Shown in pieces: positions 1 through 6,477 of a stretch of 30,171 bases of DNA. The position numbers and the translations under genes are program-made. The notes below the pieces were generated by a model. That model was given only the letters and a program-made list of their open reading frames with translations. It was not told where the DNA came from and did no database searches. The DNA comes from JAWVYT01 sp964605205 (GTDB taxonomy: Bacteria > Gemmatimonadota > Gemmatimonadetes > Longimicrobiales > RSA9): the NCBI GenBank assembly GCA_964605205.1, contig CAZSBL010000026.1, positions 1-30,171 of the forward strand, read 5' to 3'. The stretch's first letter is position 1. Every line of letters starts with the position of its first letter.

Positions 1-2
1 TG

Positions 3-131
3 GACATCCCGGTGATCCTGGTCCGGGACCTGGAGCACCTGCACGCGCTGAAGGATCTCGATGCGTTCGCTTCGGTGACCGTGGAGACGCTGGAGCAGGC
101 CGCCGAGGCCATCGCCTACATCTTCGAGTGA
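3..131 (+). CDS. C-terminal fragment of an unknown protein
   Basis: The window opens inside a reading frame that runs for 42 codons to a TGA at 129-131. The visible tail begins DIPVILVRDLEHLHALKDLD and ends in AIAYIFE. It alternates hydrophobic strand-like and helical stretches, as in the end of an alpha/beta globular protein. I do not recognise the family from so short a piece. It lies 52 bases upstream of the TPR gene on the same strand, so the two may be co-transcribed. The true start lies outside the window. Confidence 0.5.
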   Translation, partial: DIPVILVRDLEHLHALKDLDAFASVTVETLEQAAEAIAYIFE

Positions 132-183
132 CGCGCAACGCCGCCTTGCGGCCCGGCCACCCGGCCGCCACCTTCCGGCCGTC

Positions 184-501
184 ATGAACAATCCGCGCAT
201 CGAGAATCTCCAGCGGATGCTGGAGAAGCACCCCGAAGACGCCCGGCTCCGGTTCGGCCTCGCCCTCGAATACGAGAAGGCCGAGCGATGGGCCGAGATG
301 GCGGCCGAGCTGGAACGGTACCTGCAGATGACCGAAGACGAGGGCAACGCCTGGGGCCGCCTGGGTGAAGCCCTCCGTCGTCTGGGCCGGCAGGAAGAGG
401 CCCGGGCCGCGTACGAGAGAGGGGTCGAGGCCGCAACACGGCACCAGCACCCCACCATGGCGGCCGAGTTCGAAGACATCCTCGACAGCTGGGACGGCTG
501 A
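184..501 (+). CDS. Small tetratricopeptide-repeat (TPR) protein
   Basis: This 105-residue protein is made of about two and a half TPR-like helical hairpins. Residues 18-50 (ARLRFGLALEYEKAERWAEM) and 52-85 (GNAWGRLGEALRRLGRQEEA, then RAAYERGVEAA) show the small/large residue pattern of TPR helices A and B, including the G-AL-Y and A-Y-G positions. It has no signal peptide or membrane segment, so it is probably a cytoplasmic protein-protein interaction module. No strong ribosome-binding site precedes the ATG at 184. It lies between the unknown gene ending at 131 and a secreted protein starting at 537. Its partner cannot be inferred from the sequence. Confidence 0.8.
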   Translation: MNNPRIENLQRMLEKHPEDARLRFGLALEYEKAERWAEMAAELERYLQMTEDEGNAWGRLGEALRRLGRQEEARAAYERGVEAATRHQHPTMAAEFEDILDSWDG

Positions 502-536
502 CCCCGCCCGGCTCGCACATCTCAAGGGAGACCCCC

Positions 537-1172
537 ATGAAGACCCGCGCCCTGATCGTCGCGCTCGCGACGGCAAGCGGCATGGCCCTGGCCGCCCCGG
601 CGGCCGCGCAGGAGACGGGCACGTTCACCCTCACGCAGAACGGCACCGAGGTCGCCTCCGAGGCGTTCACCCGGTCGGACGACGTGCTGGAGACCGAGAT
701 GACCATCCCCGGACAGGCCCTCATCGTGACCGAGGCCACCGTAACCGAAGGCGCCGTGGTGGACCGCCTCGAGATCCGCGTCATGCCTCCGGGCAGCCCC
801 GACGCCGATCCGCTCCAGAGTACCGCCGCCCAGTTCGCCAACGACTCGGTGCACGTGGAGGAGCCCATCGGCTCCGAGCCCATGTCGCAGCCGGCGGTGC
901 GGGGCACCGTGCCGTTCCTGAACCCGAGCCCGGCGCACCTGGAGCAGATACTCCGCCGGGCCAGGGCGCTGGGCGGCAACAACGTGACCGTCCAGGTCTG
1001 GGTGCCCGCCCAGGGCCCCGGCCAGGTCGTGGCCGGCCAGGTGGCGTTCCACGACGATGACACAGCCACCCTCTCCCTCGGCTCCGTGGCCTTCGAGCTG
1101 GAGACCGATGACGTGGGCCGGCTCCTCGGCGGTGCGGTCCCGTCGCAGGGTCTCACCATCGAGCGGCAGTAG
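537..1172 (+). CDS. Secreted protein of unknown function
   Basis: This 211-residue protein has a classic Sec signal peptide: MKTR, a hydrophobic core (ALIVALATASGMALA), then APAAAQ with likely cleavage after AAAQ near residue 25. The start is supported by AAGGGAG at about 522-528, eight bases before the ATG. The mature part is rich in beta-strand patterns (GTFTLTQNGTEVASEAFTRS near the front) and has no cysteines. That resembles extracytoplasmic beta-sandwich or lipid-binding folds such as DUF3108/YceI-like proteins, but I see no diagnostic motif and assign no function. A GC-rich hairpin at 1205-1244 follows and probably ends the transcript. Confidence 0.75.
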   Translation: MKTRALIVALATASGMALAAPAAAQETGTFTLTQNGTEVASEAFTRSDDVLETEMTIPGQALIVTEATVTEGAVVDRLEIRVMPPGSPDADPLQSTAAQFANDSVHVEEPIGSEPMSQPAVRGTVPFLNPSPAHLEQILRRARALGGNNVTVQVWVPAQGPGQVVAGQVAFHDDDTATLSLGSVAFELETDDVGRLLGGAVPSQGLTIERQ

Positions 1173-1204
1173 ACCGCAGGGCCCGCCGGAGGCCAACGAA
1201 GAGC

Positions 1205-1244
1205 GCCCCTCCCCGCGCGGTTCCCACCCCCGCGAGGGAGGGGC
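1205..1244 (+). terminator. GC-rich hairpin, probable terminator
   Basis: The arm GCCCCTCCC (1205-1213) pairs perfectly with GGGAGGGGC (1236-1244). CGCG (1214-1217) pairs with CGCG (1231-1234), leaving one bulged A and a 13-base loop. This gives 13 base pairs, almost all G-C. No U-run follows. It sits between the stop of the secreted protein and the promoter of the sigma-factor gene, where a terminator would be expected. Confidence 0.5.
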
Positions 1245-1295
1245 TCGTCGTGCGATGGGGTCCCCGCGGCCCGCGCGACCCGCCGCCTCACGCTC

Positions 1296-1301
1296 TATAT
1301 T
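1296..1301 (+). promoter_or_regulatory. -10 box of a leaderless promoter for the ECF sigma gene
   Basis: TATATT ends seven bases before the ATG at 1309, in otherwise very GC-rich DNA. That spacing would place the transcription start at or next to the start codon. There is no Shine-Dalgarno sequence before this ATG. Other genes in this window show the same layout (2991, 27307, 28516, 29758). Confidence 0.5.
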
Positions 1302-1308
1302 GCCCGCT

Positions 1309-1893
1309 ATGGCACCCCCCCGAAGCGAGACGTTCCGGCAGGAAGCACTGCCGCACCTCGACGCGGTCTACCGCTTCGCCCTACGGCTGACCGGGTCGGA
1401 AGCCGAGGCCGAGGACCTGGTCCAGGAAACGTTCCTCCGCGCGTTCCGCGCGTGGGACCAGTACACGCTGGGAACCAACGCGAAGAGCTGGTTGTTCACT
1501 ATATGCAGGAACACGTTTCTGCGGGGACGCGAGCGGGACACCCGCCGCCACGAGCTGGTCACGGAGGCGGCCCGATCCGAGTCGCAGGCCGGTGACGATG
1601 TCTTCGAGTCGCCGATCTTCACCGGGCGAGCCGACTACGACCCGGAGGGTGACTTCTTCCGCAAGCTCGTCGACCGCGAGATCCTCGACGCCATCGACGG
1701 GCTGCCGGACGATTTCCGGGAGGCCGTGGTCCTGAGTGATCTCCAGGGGCTGAACTACCAGGAGATCGCCCATGTCCTCGAGGTCCCACTGGGGACCGTG
1801 AAGAGCCGCCTCTTCCGGGGCCGCAAGCTCCTGCAGAAACGGCTCTACCACTACGCGCTGGACACCGGATTCCTGAAGGAGGCCGACCGATGA
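1309..1893 (+). CDS. ECF RNA polymerase sigma factor, SigR/RpoE-like
   Basis: This 194-residue extracytoplasmic-function sigma factor directs RNA polymerase to stress promoters. Region 2 is at about residues 8-75, with the typical AEDLVQETFLRAFRAWDQY and the -10-reading segment TNAKSWLFTICRNTFLRGRER. Region 4 is at about 125-185, with LPDDFREAVVLSDLQGLNYQ and the helix-turn-helix ending in VPLGTVKSRLFRGRKLL. The GTN.K.WL...NTF motif resembles the SigR group of disulfide-stress sigma factors. The frame is open further upstream, but ATG 1309 begins the conserved domain and has a -10 box seven bases before it. The last codon overlaps the anti-sigma gene start (ATGA at 1890-1893), implying translational coupling. 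Confidence 0.9.
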   Translation: MAPPRSETFRQEALPHLDAVYRFALRLTGSEAEAEDLVQETFLRAFRAWDQYTLGTNAKSWLFTICRNTFLRGRERDTRRHELVTEAARSESQAGDDVFESPIFTGRADYDPEGDFFRKLVDREILDAIDGLPDDFREAVVLSDLQGLNYQEIAHVLEVPLGTVKSRLFRGRKLLQKRLYHYALDTGFLKEADR

Positions 1894-2135
1894 GCGAGCC
1901 GATCAGCTGCCAGGACGCCCTCGAGCGGCTGTACGAGTACCTCGATGGCGAGCTCACCCCCGAGTCCGCAGAACAGGTCCAGCGACACATCGAGGTCTGC
2001 GACGCCTGCTACCCCGACGTCAAATTCACCACCGAGTTCCGCGACGCCATTCAGCGGGCTGCCCACGGGCAGCCCACGGTGCCCGACCGGCTCCGCGCGA
2101 AGGTGGCCCGGCTGCTGGAGGCCGAGCGGGAGTAG
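1890..2135 (+). CDS. Zinc-binding anti-sigma factor, RsrA-like
   Basis: This 81-residue protein has the ZAS signature H-x3-C-x2-C (H33, C37, C40) plus an upstream C7. The spacings C7 to H33 (26), H33 to C37 (4) and C37 to C40 (3) equal those of Streptomyces RsrA C11, H37, C41 and C44. In RsrA, oxidation links C11 to C44, expels zinc and frees the sigma factor. By analogy this protein would hold the adjacent ECF sigma factor inactive until thiol oxidation. That role is inferred from the family; the residues are seen. It overlaps the sigma gene by four bases and has no membrane segment, as expected for a cytoplasmic sensor. Confidence 0.88.
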   Translation: MSEPISCQDALERLYEYLDGELTPESAEQVQRHIEVCDACYPDVKFTTEFRDAIQRAAHGQPTVPDRLRAKVARLLEAERE

Positions 2136-2139
2136 GCAG

Positions 2140-2158
2140 ACGGTGCCCGCGGCACCGT
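2140..2158 (+). terminator. Perfect 8-bp hairpin after the sigma/anti-sigma operon
   Basis: ACGGTGCC (2140-2147) is the exact reverse complement of GGCACCGT (2151-2158), with a three-base loop. It starts five bases after the anti-sigma stop codon. No T-tract follows, so intrinsic termination is plausible but unproven. Confidence 0.5.
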
Positions 2159-2348
2159 GATGAGGGGATGAGCGGTGCCGGTGTCCAGCGTGGGAATCGG
2201 GCTCCCGGCGGCTGGTTCCTGCCCTTCTGTTCCCGGGAAGCCCGGCAGCCCGCCCTGCCCTGGAACTCACCCCTCATCCCCTCATCGAGAGCTGCCGGGC
2301 AGCCGGGTCCCGCCACGAACCCCGCACAACCCGGATCATCCCCTCATC
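2159..2348. repeat. GATGAGGGGATGAG inverted repeat with a third partial copy
   Basis: GATGAGGGGATGAG (2159-2172) is exactly complementary to CTCATCCCCTCATC (2273-2286). A third, shortened copy, ATCATCCCCTCATCG, lies at about 2335-2349. The 14-base arms are 100 bases apart in the spacer between the convergent anti-sigma and thymidine kinase genes. Each arm is itself two copies of GATGAG around GG. I see no coding capacity here. Confidence 0.55.
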
Positions 2349-2388
2349 GCCGTGGACGGCACGGCCACGGCCGCCGTTCAGAGACCCT

Positions 2389-2991
2389 TCAGTCGAGCCA
2401 GGACGTCTGCCCACCCACAGGCGGCACCACATGACACGCCCGGCACCTCGCCTCGTACGACTCCAGCCCGCCCACCTGGATCGTGGGGCCCTCCGCCGGC
2501 GCCGGCTCGCCATCGATCAGTCGCTGGTTCCGCGTGGCCAGCTCGCCGCACTTCACGCAGATCGCCGTCAGCTTGTCGATCTTCTCCGCCACCGCCAGCA
2601 GCGCGCCCATGGGCCCGAACGGGTCGCCCCGGAAGTCCATGTCCGTCCCCGCGGCGATCACCCGCACGCCACGGTCCGCCAGCGCGTTCACCACCTCCAC
2701 CACCGCGTCGTCCATGAACTGGATCTCGTCGATGGCCAACACCTCCGTATCCGGCTTCACCCGCTCCGCCAGCTCACCGGCGCTCGAGACCATCTCCGCC
2801 GGGAGCCGGCCCTCGTCGTGGGAGACCACCTCCCGGATCCCGTACCGGTCGTCCAGCTGGCTCTTGAACACCTGCACCCGCTTCTTCGCCAGCGTGGCTC
2901 GCCGGACTCGCCGCATCAGCTCCTCCGACTTCCCGCTGAACATCACCCCGCTGATGATCTCGATCCAGCCCGTCCTGCTCGTTCTCTCCAT
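2389..2991 (-). CDS. tdk: Thymidine kinase (type II)
   Basis: This 200-residue enzyme phosphorylates thymidine with ATP in the pyrimidine salvage pathway. The P-loop is at residues 15-22 (GVMFSGKS), and the DEIQF motif at 88-92 carries the catalytic glutamate. Zinc is bound by C145/C148 (CVKC) and C183/C186 (CRAC), followed by H187. The lid region has the usual YEARCRACH. The length fits the bacterial type II family of about 190-210 residues. The frame is open for 98 codons upstream, but conservation starts at the ATG at 2991. Seven bases before it is TAGCTT, a -10-like box with no Shine-Dalgarno. It converges with the sigma/anti-sigma operon. Confidence 0.93.
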   Translation of the reverse strand: MERTSRTGWIEIISGVMFSGKSEELMRRVRRATLAKKRVQVFKSQLDDRYGIREVVSHDEGRLPAEMVSSAGELAERVKPDTEVLAIDEIQFMDDAVVEVVNALADRGVRVIAAGTDMDFRGDPFGPMGALLAVAEKIDKLTAICVKCGELATRNQRLIDGEPAPAEGPTIQVGGLESYEARCRACHVVPPVGGQTSWLD

Positions 2992-2998
2992 GCCCGCC

Positions 2999-3004
2999 AA
3001 GCTA
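2999..3004 (-). promoter_or_regulatory. -10-like box TAGCTT before tdk
   Basis: Read on the minus strand, TAGCTT ends seven bases before the tdk ATG, matching the TANNNT layout of leaderless genes seen elsewhere in the window. TATCTA lies a few bases further upstream as an alternative. No recognisable -35 is present. Confidence 0.35.
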
Positions 3005-3128
3005 GATAGGACGACGCGACCCGTCCACCGGTGCGAGACGCCACCACCCTCGCCTCCCCCGGACCGCCAGCCCCCGGTCGGGTTCGCGGCGGTGCCTGGC
3101 CTCCGATTCACGCGAAGACGCAATGGGG

Positions 3129-3523
3129 TCTGCGACATCTGGAGTGGGTGAAACGGAGCCAGGCTCGGCTCCCGGGTACACTGGCGGGGCGAACGCCCGG
3201 TCAACCGCGGAGACGCAAAGACACGGAGCATACGCGGAGTTCTTTCTTTCTTTTCCGGTAAGGCAGCGCGGCCGGCCGGCAGCATGCCAGCGAGGCTGCC
3301 TTCCCGGGCGAACGTCCCCGACAGCTGGTGTGAGTGAACCCGAACCCGGCCTCCGTGATGCCAACGCTAAGCTTGCGTCTTCCGCCGCCCTGCCTGCCCT
3401 GCCCGGGTCCAAATCAAAAGATGTTCTCCGCGCGTGCTCCGCGCCTCCGTGTCTCCGCGGTTAACGCGGTTAACGCGGTTGACGATGCCTCCGGAGCCCA
3501 CGACCCGCTCGAAATGTCGAAGA
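3129..3523. mobile_element. Non-coding element with terminal inverted repeats, copy A
   Basis: The ends are GACATCTGGAGTGGGT (3134-3149) and, on the other strand, GACATTTCGAGCGGGT (3518-3503), matching at 13 of 16 positions. Outside them TCTGC and GAAGA extend the match to TCTKCGACAT. Inside is a second, imperfect inverted pair: AACCGCGGAGACGCAAAG (from 3203) against the segment ending TCTCCGCGGTT at 3462. GCGGTTAAC is repeated three times at 3457-3483. A copy in opposite orientation lies at 24159-24541 and matches along its whole length, by eye about 80%. No transposase is encoded, so this looks like a MITE-like or structured intergenic element mobilised in trans. The name is descriptive; I do not know a published family. 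Confidence 0.7.
3457..3483. repeat. Triple 9-bp tandem repeat GCGGTTAAC
   Basis: GCGGTTAAC, GCGGTTAAC and GCGGTTGAC lie head to tail inside element copy A. Copy B has only one unit at the equivalent place, so the two extra units (18 bases) probably arose by replication slippage after the copies separated. Confidence 0.75.
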
Positions 3524-3619
3524 GCCACGCAATGAAACCGCATTCTGCAGCTCGTCACGCCGTCAATGTAGGGGATCCTCCCACAACATTTCATCCATCC
3601 TCCCACAGACGCCGGCTCG

Positions 3620-3643
3620 ATTAATCATAGCTTTATGATAAAT
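3620..3643. promoter_or_regulatory. AT-rich palindromic operator candidate and -10 box before nirK
   Basis: ATTAATCATA (3620-3629) and TATGATAAAT (3634-3643) form a hyphenated palindrome with 9 of 10 pairs and a GCTT centre. TATGAT at 3634-3639 is also one base from the consensus -10 hexamer, so a bound protein would cover the promoter core. There is no clear -35, which suits an activated promoter. An NO- or nitrite-responsive regulator such as NsrR or a CRP/FNR protein would make biological sense. However, the sequence is not the classic FNR site TTGAT-N4-ATCAA. Confidence 0.5.
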
Positions 3644-3701
3644 AACGACGGCTGGCGGGTGTCGGTCGATGCAGACGAATCGCAGGGAGCGGAGGATGGC
3701 A

Positions 3702-4832
3702 ATGACAGGCGAGCTGAAGATCGGACGGTGGATCGCGCTGGGCGCCGGGGGCGCGCTCCTGGCGGTGTCGGCGCTGGCGTTCGCCGGGCAGTCGGAGCGG
3801 AGCCGGATGAGCCACGGGATCCCGGAGACGCCGGAGCTTGCGGAGCTTCGGGGCACGGAGCGGGCGGAGCTGACGGCGGCGCCGCGGGTGCCGGCGCCCA
3901 TCGACCGGAGCCACGCCGCGCGGGTGGTGGTGGATCTCGAGGTAATCGAGCAGCCGATGACGCTGGCGAACGGGGTCGAGTACACCATGTGGACGTTCGG
4001 CGGGACGGTGCCGGGCAGCTTCATCCGGGTCCGCGCGGGAGACCTGGTGGAGTTCCATCTGAAGAACCACCACTCGAGCGAGATGCCGCACAACATCGAC
4101 CTGCACGCGGTGACGGGTCCGGGGGGTGGCGCGAAGGCGAGTCTGACCATGCCGGGCAACGAGACGGTGTTCGAGTTCCGGGCGCTAAACCCCGGGCTGT
4201 ACGTCTACCACTGCGCCACGGCGCCGGTGGGGATCCACATCGCGAACGGGATGTACGGGCTGATCCTGGTGGAGCCGGAGGAGGGGCTGCCGGAGGTCGA
4301 CCGCGAGTACTACGTGATGCAGGGCGAGTTCTACACCGAGGGCGGCTACATGGAGCAGGGTCTCCAGCCGTTTTCCATGGACAAGGCCATGGACGAGAAC
4401 CCGGACTACGTGGTCTTCAACGGCGCGGTGGGCGCGCTGAGCGGTGACGGCGCGCTGCACGCCGAGGTGGGCGAGACGGTGCGGCTCTACGTCGGCAACG
4501 GCGGCCCGAACCTCACCAGCTCGTTCCACGTGATCGGCGAGATCTTCGACAACGTGTACGCCGAGGGCGGTACGGCGGTGACGCACAACGTGCAGACCAC
4601 GTCGATCCCGGCGGGCGGCTCGGCCATCACCGAGTACCGCGTGGACGTGCCCGGTGAGCTGGTGCTGGTGGACCACGCCATCTTCCGGGCGTTCAACAAG
4701 GGCGCCCTGGGGATGATGGAGGTCAGCGGCGAGGCGGACCTGGCGGTCTTCAGCGGCCAGAAGTCCAACCAGAGCTACACGCCCGAGAGCCCCGCGGCCG
4801 AGCTGGCCGACAACGCCGACGAGGACCGGTAG
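3702..4832 (+). CDS. nirK: Copper-containing nitrite reductase (NO-forming)
   Basis: NirK reduces nitrite to nitric oxide in the periplasm. The protein (376 residues from this start) has two cupredoxin domains after an N-terminal hydrophobic segment (about residues 10-30) acting as signal or anchor. All copper ligands are visible. Type 1 copper: H130, C171, H179 and M184. Type 2 copper: H135, H170 and H325. The catalytic Asp133 and His276 are also present. Spacings match the Alcaligenes enzyme apart from one residue fewer in the C-to-H loop. ATG 3702 lies six bases after GGAGG; in-frame ATGs at 3696 and 3669 are alternatives. A short acidic tail follows the second domain. It leads the nirK-nirV-sco cluster. 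Confidence 0.95.
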   Translation: MTGELKIGRWIALGAGGALLAVSALAFAGQSERSRMSHGIPETPELAELRGTERAELTAAPRVPAPIDRSHAARVVVDLEVIEQPMTLANGVEYTMWTFGGTVPGSFIRVRAGDLVEFHLKNHHSSEMPHNIDLHAVTGPGGGAKASLTMPGNETVFEFRALNPGLYVYHCATAPVGIHIANGMYGLILVEPEEGLPEVDREYYVMQGEFYTEGGYMEQGLQPFSMDKAMDENPDYVVFNGAVGALSGDGALHAEVGETVRLYVGNGGPNLTSSFHVIGEIFDNVYAEGGTAVTHNVQTTSIPAGGSAITEYRVDVPGELVLVDHAIFRAFNKGALGMMEVSGEADLAVFSGQKSNQSYTPESPAAELADNADEDR

Positions 4833-4845
4833 GGCCTCCGGATCG

Positions 4846-5727
4846 ATGCCGAACCCGACGACGCTCCTGGCGACGACGCTGCTGATGGCGGCGCTCCCCT
4901 TCCCTCTGGTCGCGCAGGCCGGGGGGCGGGCGTCGCCCGCATCCGGGCCCGGCATCGACCAACCGGCCCGGGCCGACACGGTCATCGGCGACGACGGGCC
5001 CCGGCCGGCCCACCGGCCCATGGCCACGGTGCCGGCGGGGACCTACCTCCCCCTCTACTCGCCCGACAAGGCGGCGGTGCCGGTGGCGGCGTTCCGGATG
5101 GACGCCTACCCGGTGACCCGCTCGAGCTTCGCGGCCTTCGTGGCGGCGAACCCGCGCTGGCGCCGGGATCGGGTCCAGCCGGTCTTCGCCGACCACCGGT
5201 ACCTGGCCGACTGGGCCTCGCCGGCGGAGCCGGGAAGCCGCCCGCGCTCGCCGGTGACCGACGTGTCCTGGTTCGCCGCCCGGGCCTACTGCGCCTGGGA
5301 GGGGAAGCGCCTGCCCATGGTGGACGAGTGGGAGTACGCCGCGCGGGCCGACGAGACGCGGCCGAACGCCCGGCGCGATCCGTCGCACAAGGCCCGCATC
5401 CTCGAGCTCACCACCCGGCGTCCGAAGCCGGCGCCGGGCGTGGGCTCGATCTACGAGAACGTGTACGGCATCCACGACCTCCACGGCCTCGTGTGGGAGT
5501 GGGTGTCCGACTTCAACACCGTTACGGTGGCGACCGACTCCCGGGGCACCGGCCAGCGGGACAACAGCCTCTACTGCGCCGCCAGCGCCGAGGGGGCCAC
5601 CGACACCCAGGACTACGCGGCCTTTCTGCGCTACGCCTTCCGGGCCAGCCTGAAGGGCCGCTCCACAGCGAGCGCGCTGGGCTTCCGGTGCGCCGCGGAC
5701 GGACCCGAACGGCAAGGGCAGCCATGA
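4846..5727 (+). CDS. nirV: NirV: exported formylglycine-generating-enzyme-like protein
   Basis: This 293-residue protein has an N-terminal signal peptide (TLLATTLLMAALPFPLVAQA) followed by a SUMF1/FGE-type domain. Recognisable pieces are FRMDAYPVTRSSFAAFV, PVTDVSWFAARAYCAWEGKR, LPMVDEWEYAARA, the GLVWEWVSDF core and SALGFRCAADG at the end. Real formylglycine-generating enzymes use a CYRYRC-type cysteine pair just before GFRC. Here the aligned stretch reads FLRYAFRASLKGR with no cysteine, so that chemistry is unlikely. Genes called nirV sit beside nirK in many denitrifiers, and their role is unsettled (copper site maturation has been suggested). It starts 13 bases after nirK and overlaps the next gene by ATGA. 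Confidence 0.85.
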   Translation: MPNPTTLLATTLLMAALPFPLVAQAGGRASPASGPGIDQPARADTVIGDDGPRPAHRPMATVPAGTYLPLYSPDKAAVPVAAFRMDAYPVTRSSFAAFVAANPRWRRDRVQPVFADHRYLADWASPAEPGSRPRSPVTDVSWFAARAYCAWEGKRLPMVDEWEYAARADETRPNARRDPSHKARILELTTRRPKPAPGVGSIYENVYGIHDLHGLVWEWVSDFNTVTVATDSRGTGQRDNSLYCAASAEGATDTQDYAAFLRYAFRASLKGRSTASALGFRCAADGPERQGQP

Positions 5728-6413
5728 ACGCGAAGCGCCTCCTGAGCAGAGTCACACGAGCGGCCGCCGTGGGCGTGGCCGGCGCCCTCGTTTTCTTCGC
5801 CACCGGCTGTGACGCCTCCCATGCGGATGCCCGCGGAGCCTCCACGCACCACGCCGCCATGGACCACGGCGCCTCGGACCACGCCGCCTCGGAGCACCGC
5901 GATCTGCCCGCCGGTGAGCCGTCGGACTTCTCCGTCTACCACGCGCGGTCGGTGTGGACGGATCAGCACGGCACGGAGCGGACGCTGCGGTCGTTCGAGG
6001 GCCGGGTCCAGGTGGTGGCCATGGTCTACACGAGCTGCGCCTACGCCTGCCCGCGCATCATGCTGGACATGAAGCGGATCGAGGCCGAGCTGGGGCCGGA
6101 GTACGCCGACGACGTCGGCTTCCTCGTCGTCTCCATCGACCCCGAGCGTGACACGCCGGAGAAGCTGGCCGGGTTCGCCCGGGGCAGCCGCCTCGACCCC
6201 GAGCGGTGGACGCTCCTCAACGGCGCCGACGGCGATGTCCGGGAGATGGCGGTCCTCCTGGGCGTCCAGTACCGGCAGACCTCGCCCGGCGAGTGGGTCC
6301 ACAGCAACCTGATCACGGTGCTGGACCCGGCCGGCGAAGTCATCCACCGGCAGCTCGGGCTGGGGACCGACCCGGCGGAGACGCTGGAGGCGATCCGGGC
6401 GGCGGTGCAGTAG
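5724..6413 (+). CDS. SCO1/SenC/PrrC-family copper chaperone lipoprotein
   Basis: This 229-residue thioredoxin-fold protein is likely tethered to the membrane through a lipid-modified Cys29 after a hydrophobic stretch (VGVAGALVFFATG). A His/Met-rich linker follows (HHAAMDHGASDHAASEH), which could bind metal. The copper-binding CxxxC is TSCAYACP (C105, C109), and the third ligand is H193 in the EWVHSN segment. The fold is complete to the end. SCO proteins deliver copper to CuA of cytochrome oxidase. In a nirK operon, copper delivery to, or redox control of, NirK is the natural inference. Its ATG overlaps the nirV stop, so the two are translationally coupled. No homologue of NO reductase is in the window. 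Confidence 0.9.
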   Translation: MNAKRLLSRVTRAAAVGVAGALVFFATGCDASHADARGASTHHAAMDHGASDHAASEHRDLPAGEPSDFSVYHARSVWTDQHGTERTLRSFEGRVQVVAMVYTSCAYACPRIMLDMKRIEAELGPEYADDVGFLVVSIDPERDTPEKLAGFARGSRLDPERWTLLNGADGDVREMAVLLGVQYRQTSPGEWVHSNLITVLDPAGEVIHRQLGLGTDPAETLEAIRAAVQ

Positions 6414-6430
6414 CGCCGGACGGACGCCTC

Positions 6431-6449
6431 GGTACATTTGTACGGTACC
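6431..6449. promoter_or_regulatory. GTAC-rich inverted repeat before the photolyase gene
   Basis: GGTACATTTGTACGGTACC contains three GTAC units and the inverted pair GGTAC/GTACC. It lies 28 bases before the photolyase start, in the 64-base gap after the sco gene. TACATT within it is -10-like. Photolyase genes are often controlled by light-sensing MerR-type regulators (CarH/LitR) that read TACA-containing half-sites. This site only loosely resembles those, so the link is a guess. Confidence 0.35.
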
Positions 6450-6477
6450 ATGGACCGATCCCCGCACCCGGAGATCC

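Noticed and set aside
2992..3285. A 98-residue N-terminal extension of thymidine kinase
   Set aside because: It reads through repeat copy A, has no conservation with the family, and the P-loop normally lies about 15 residues from the start, as with ATG 2991.
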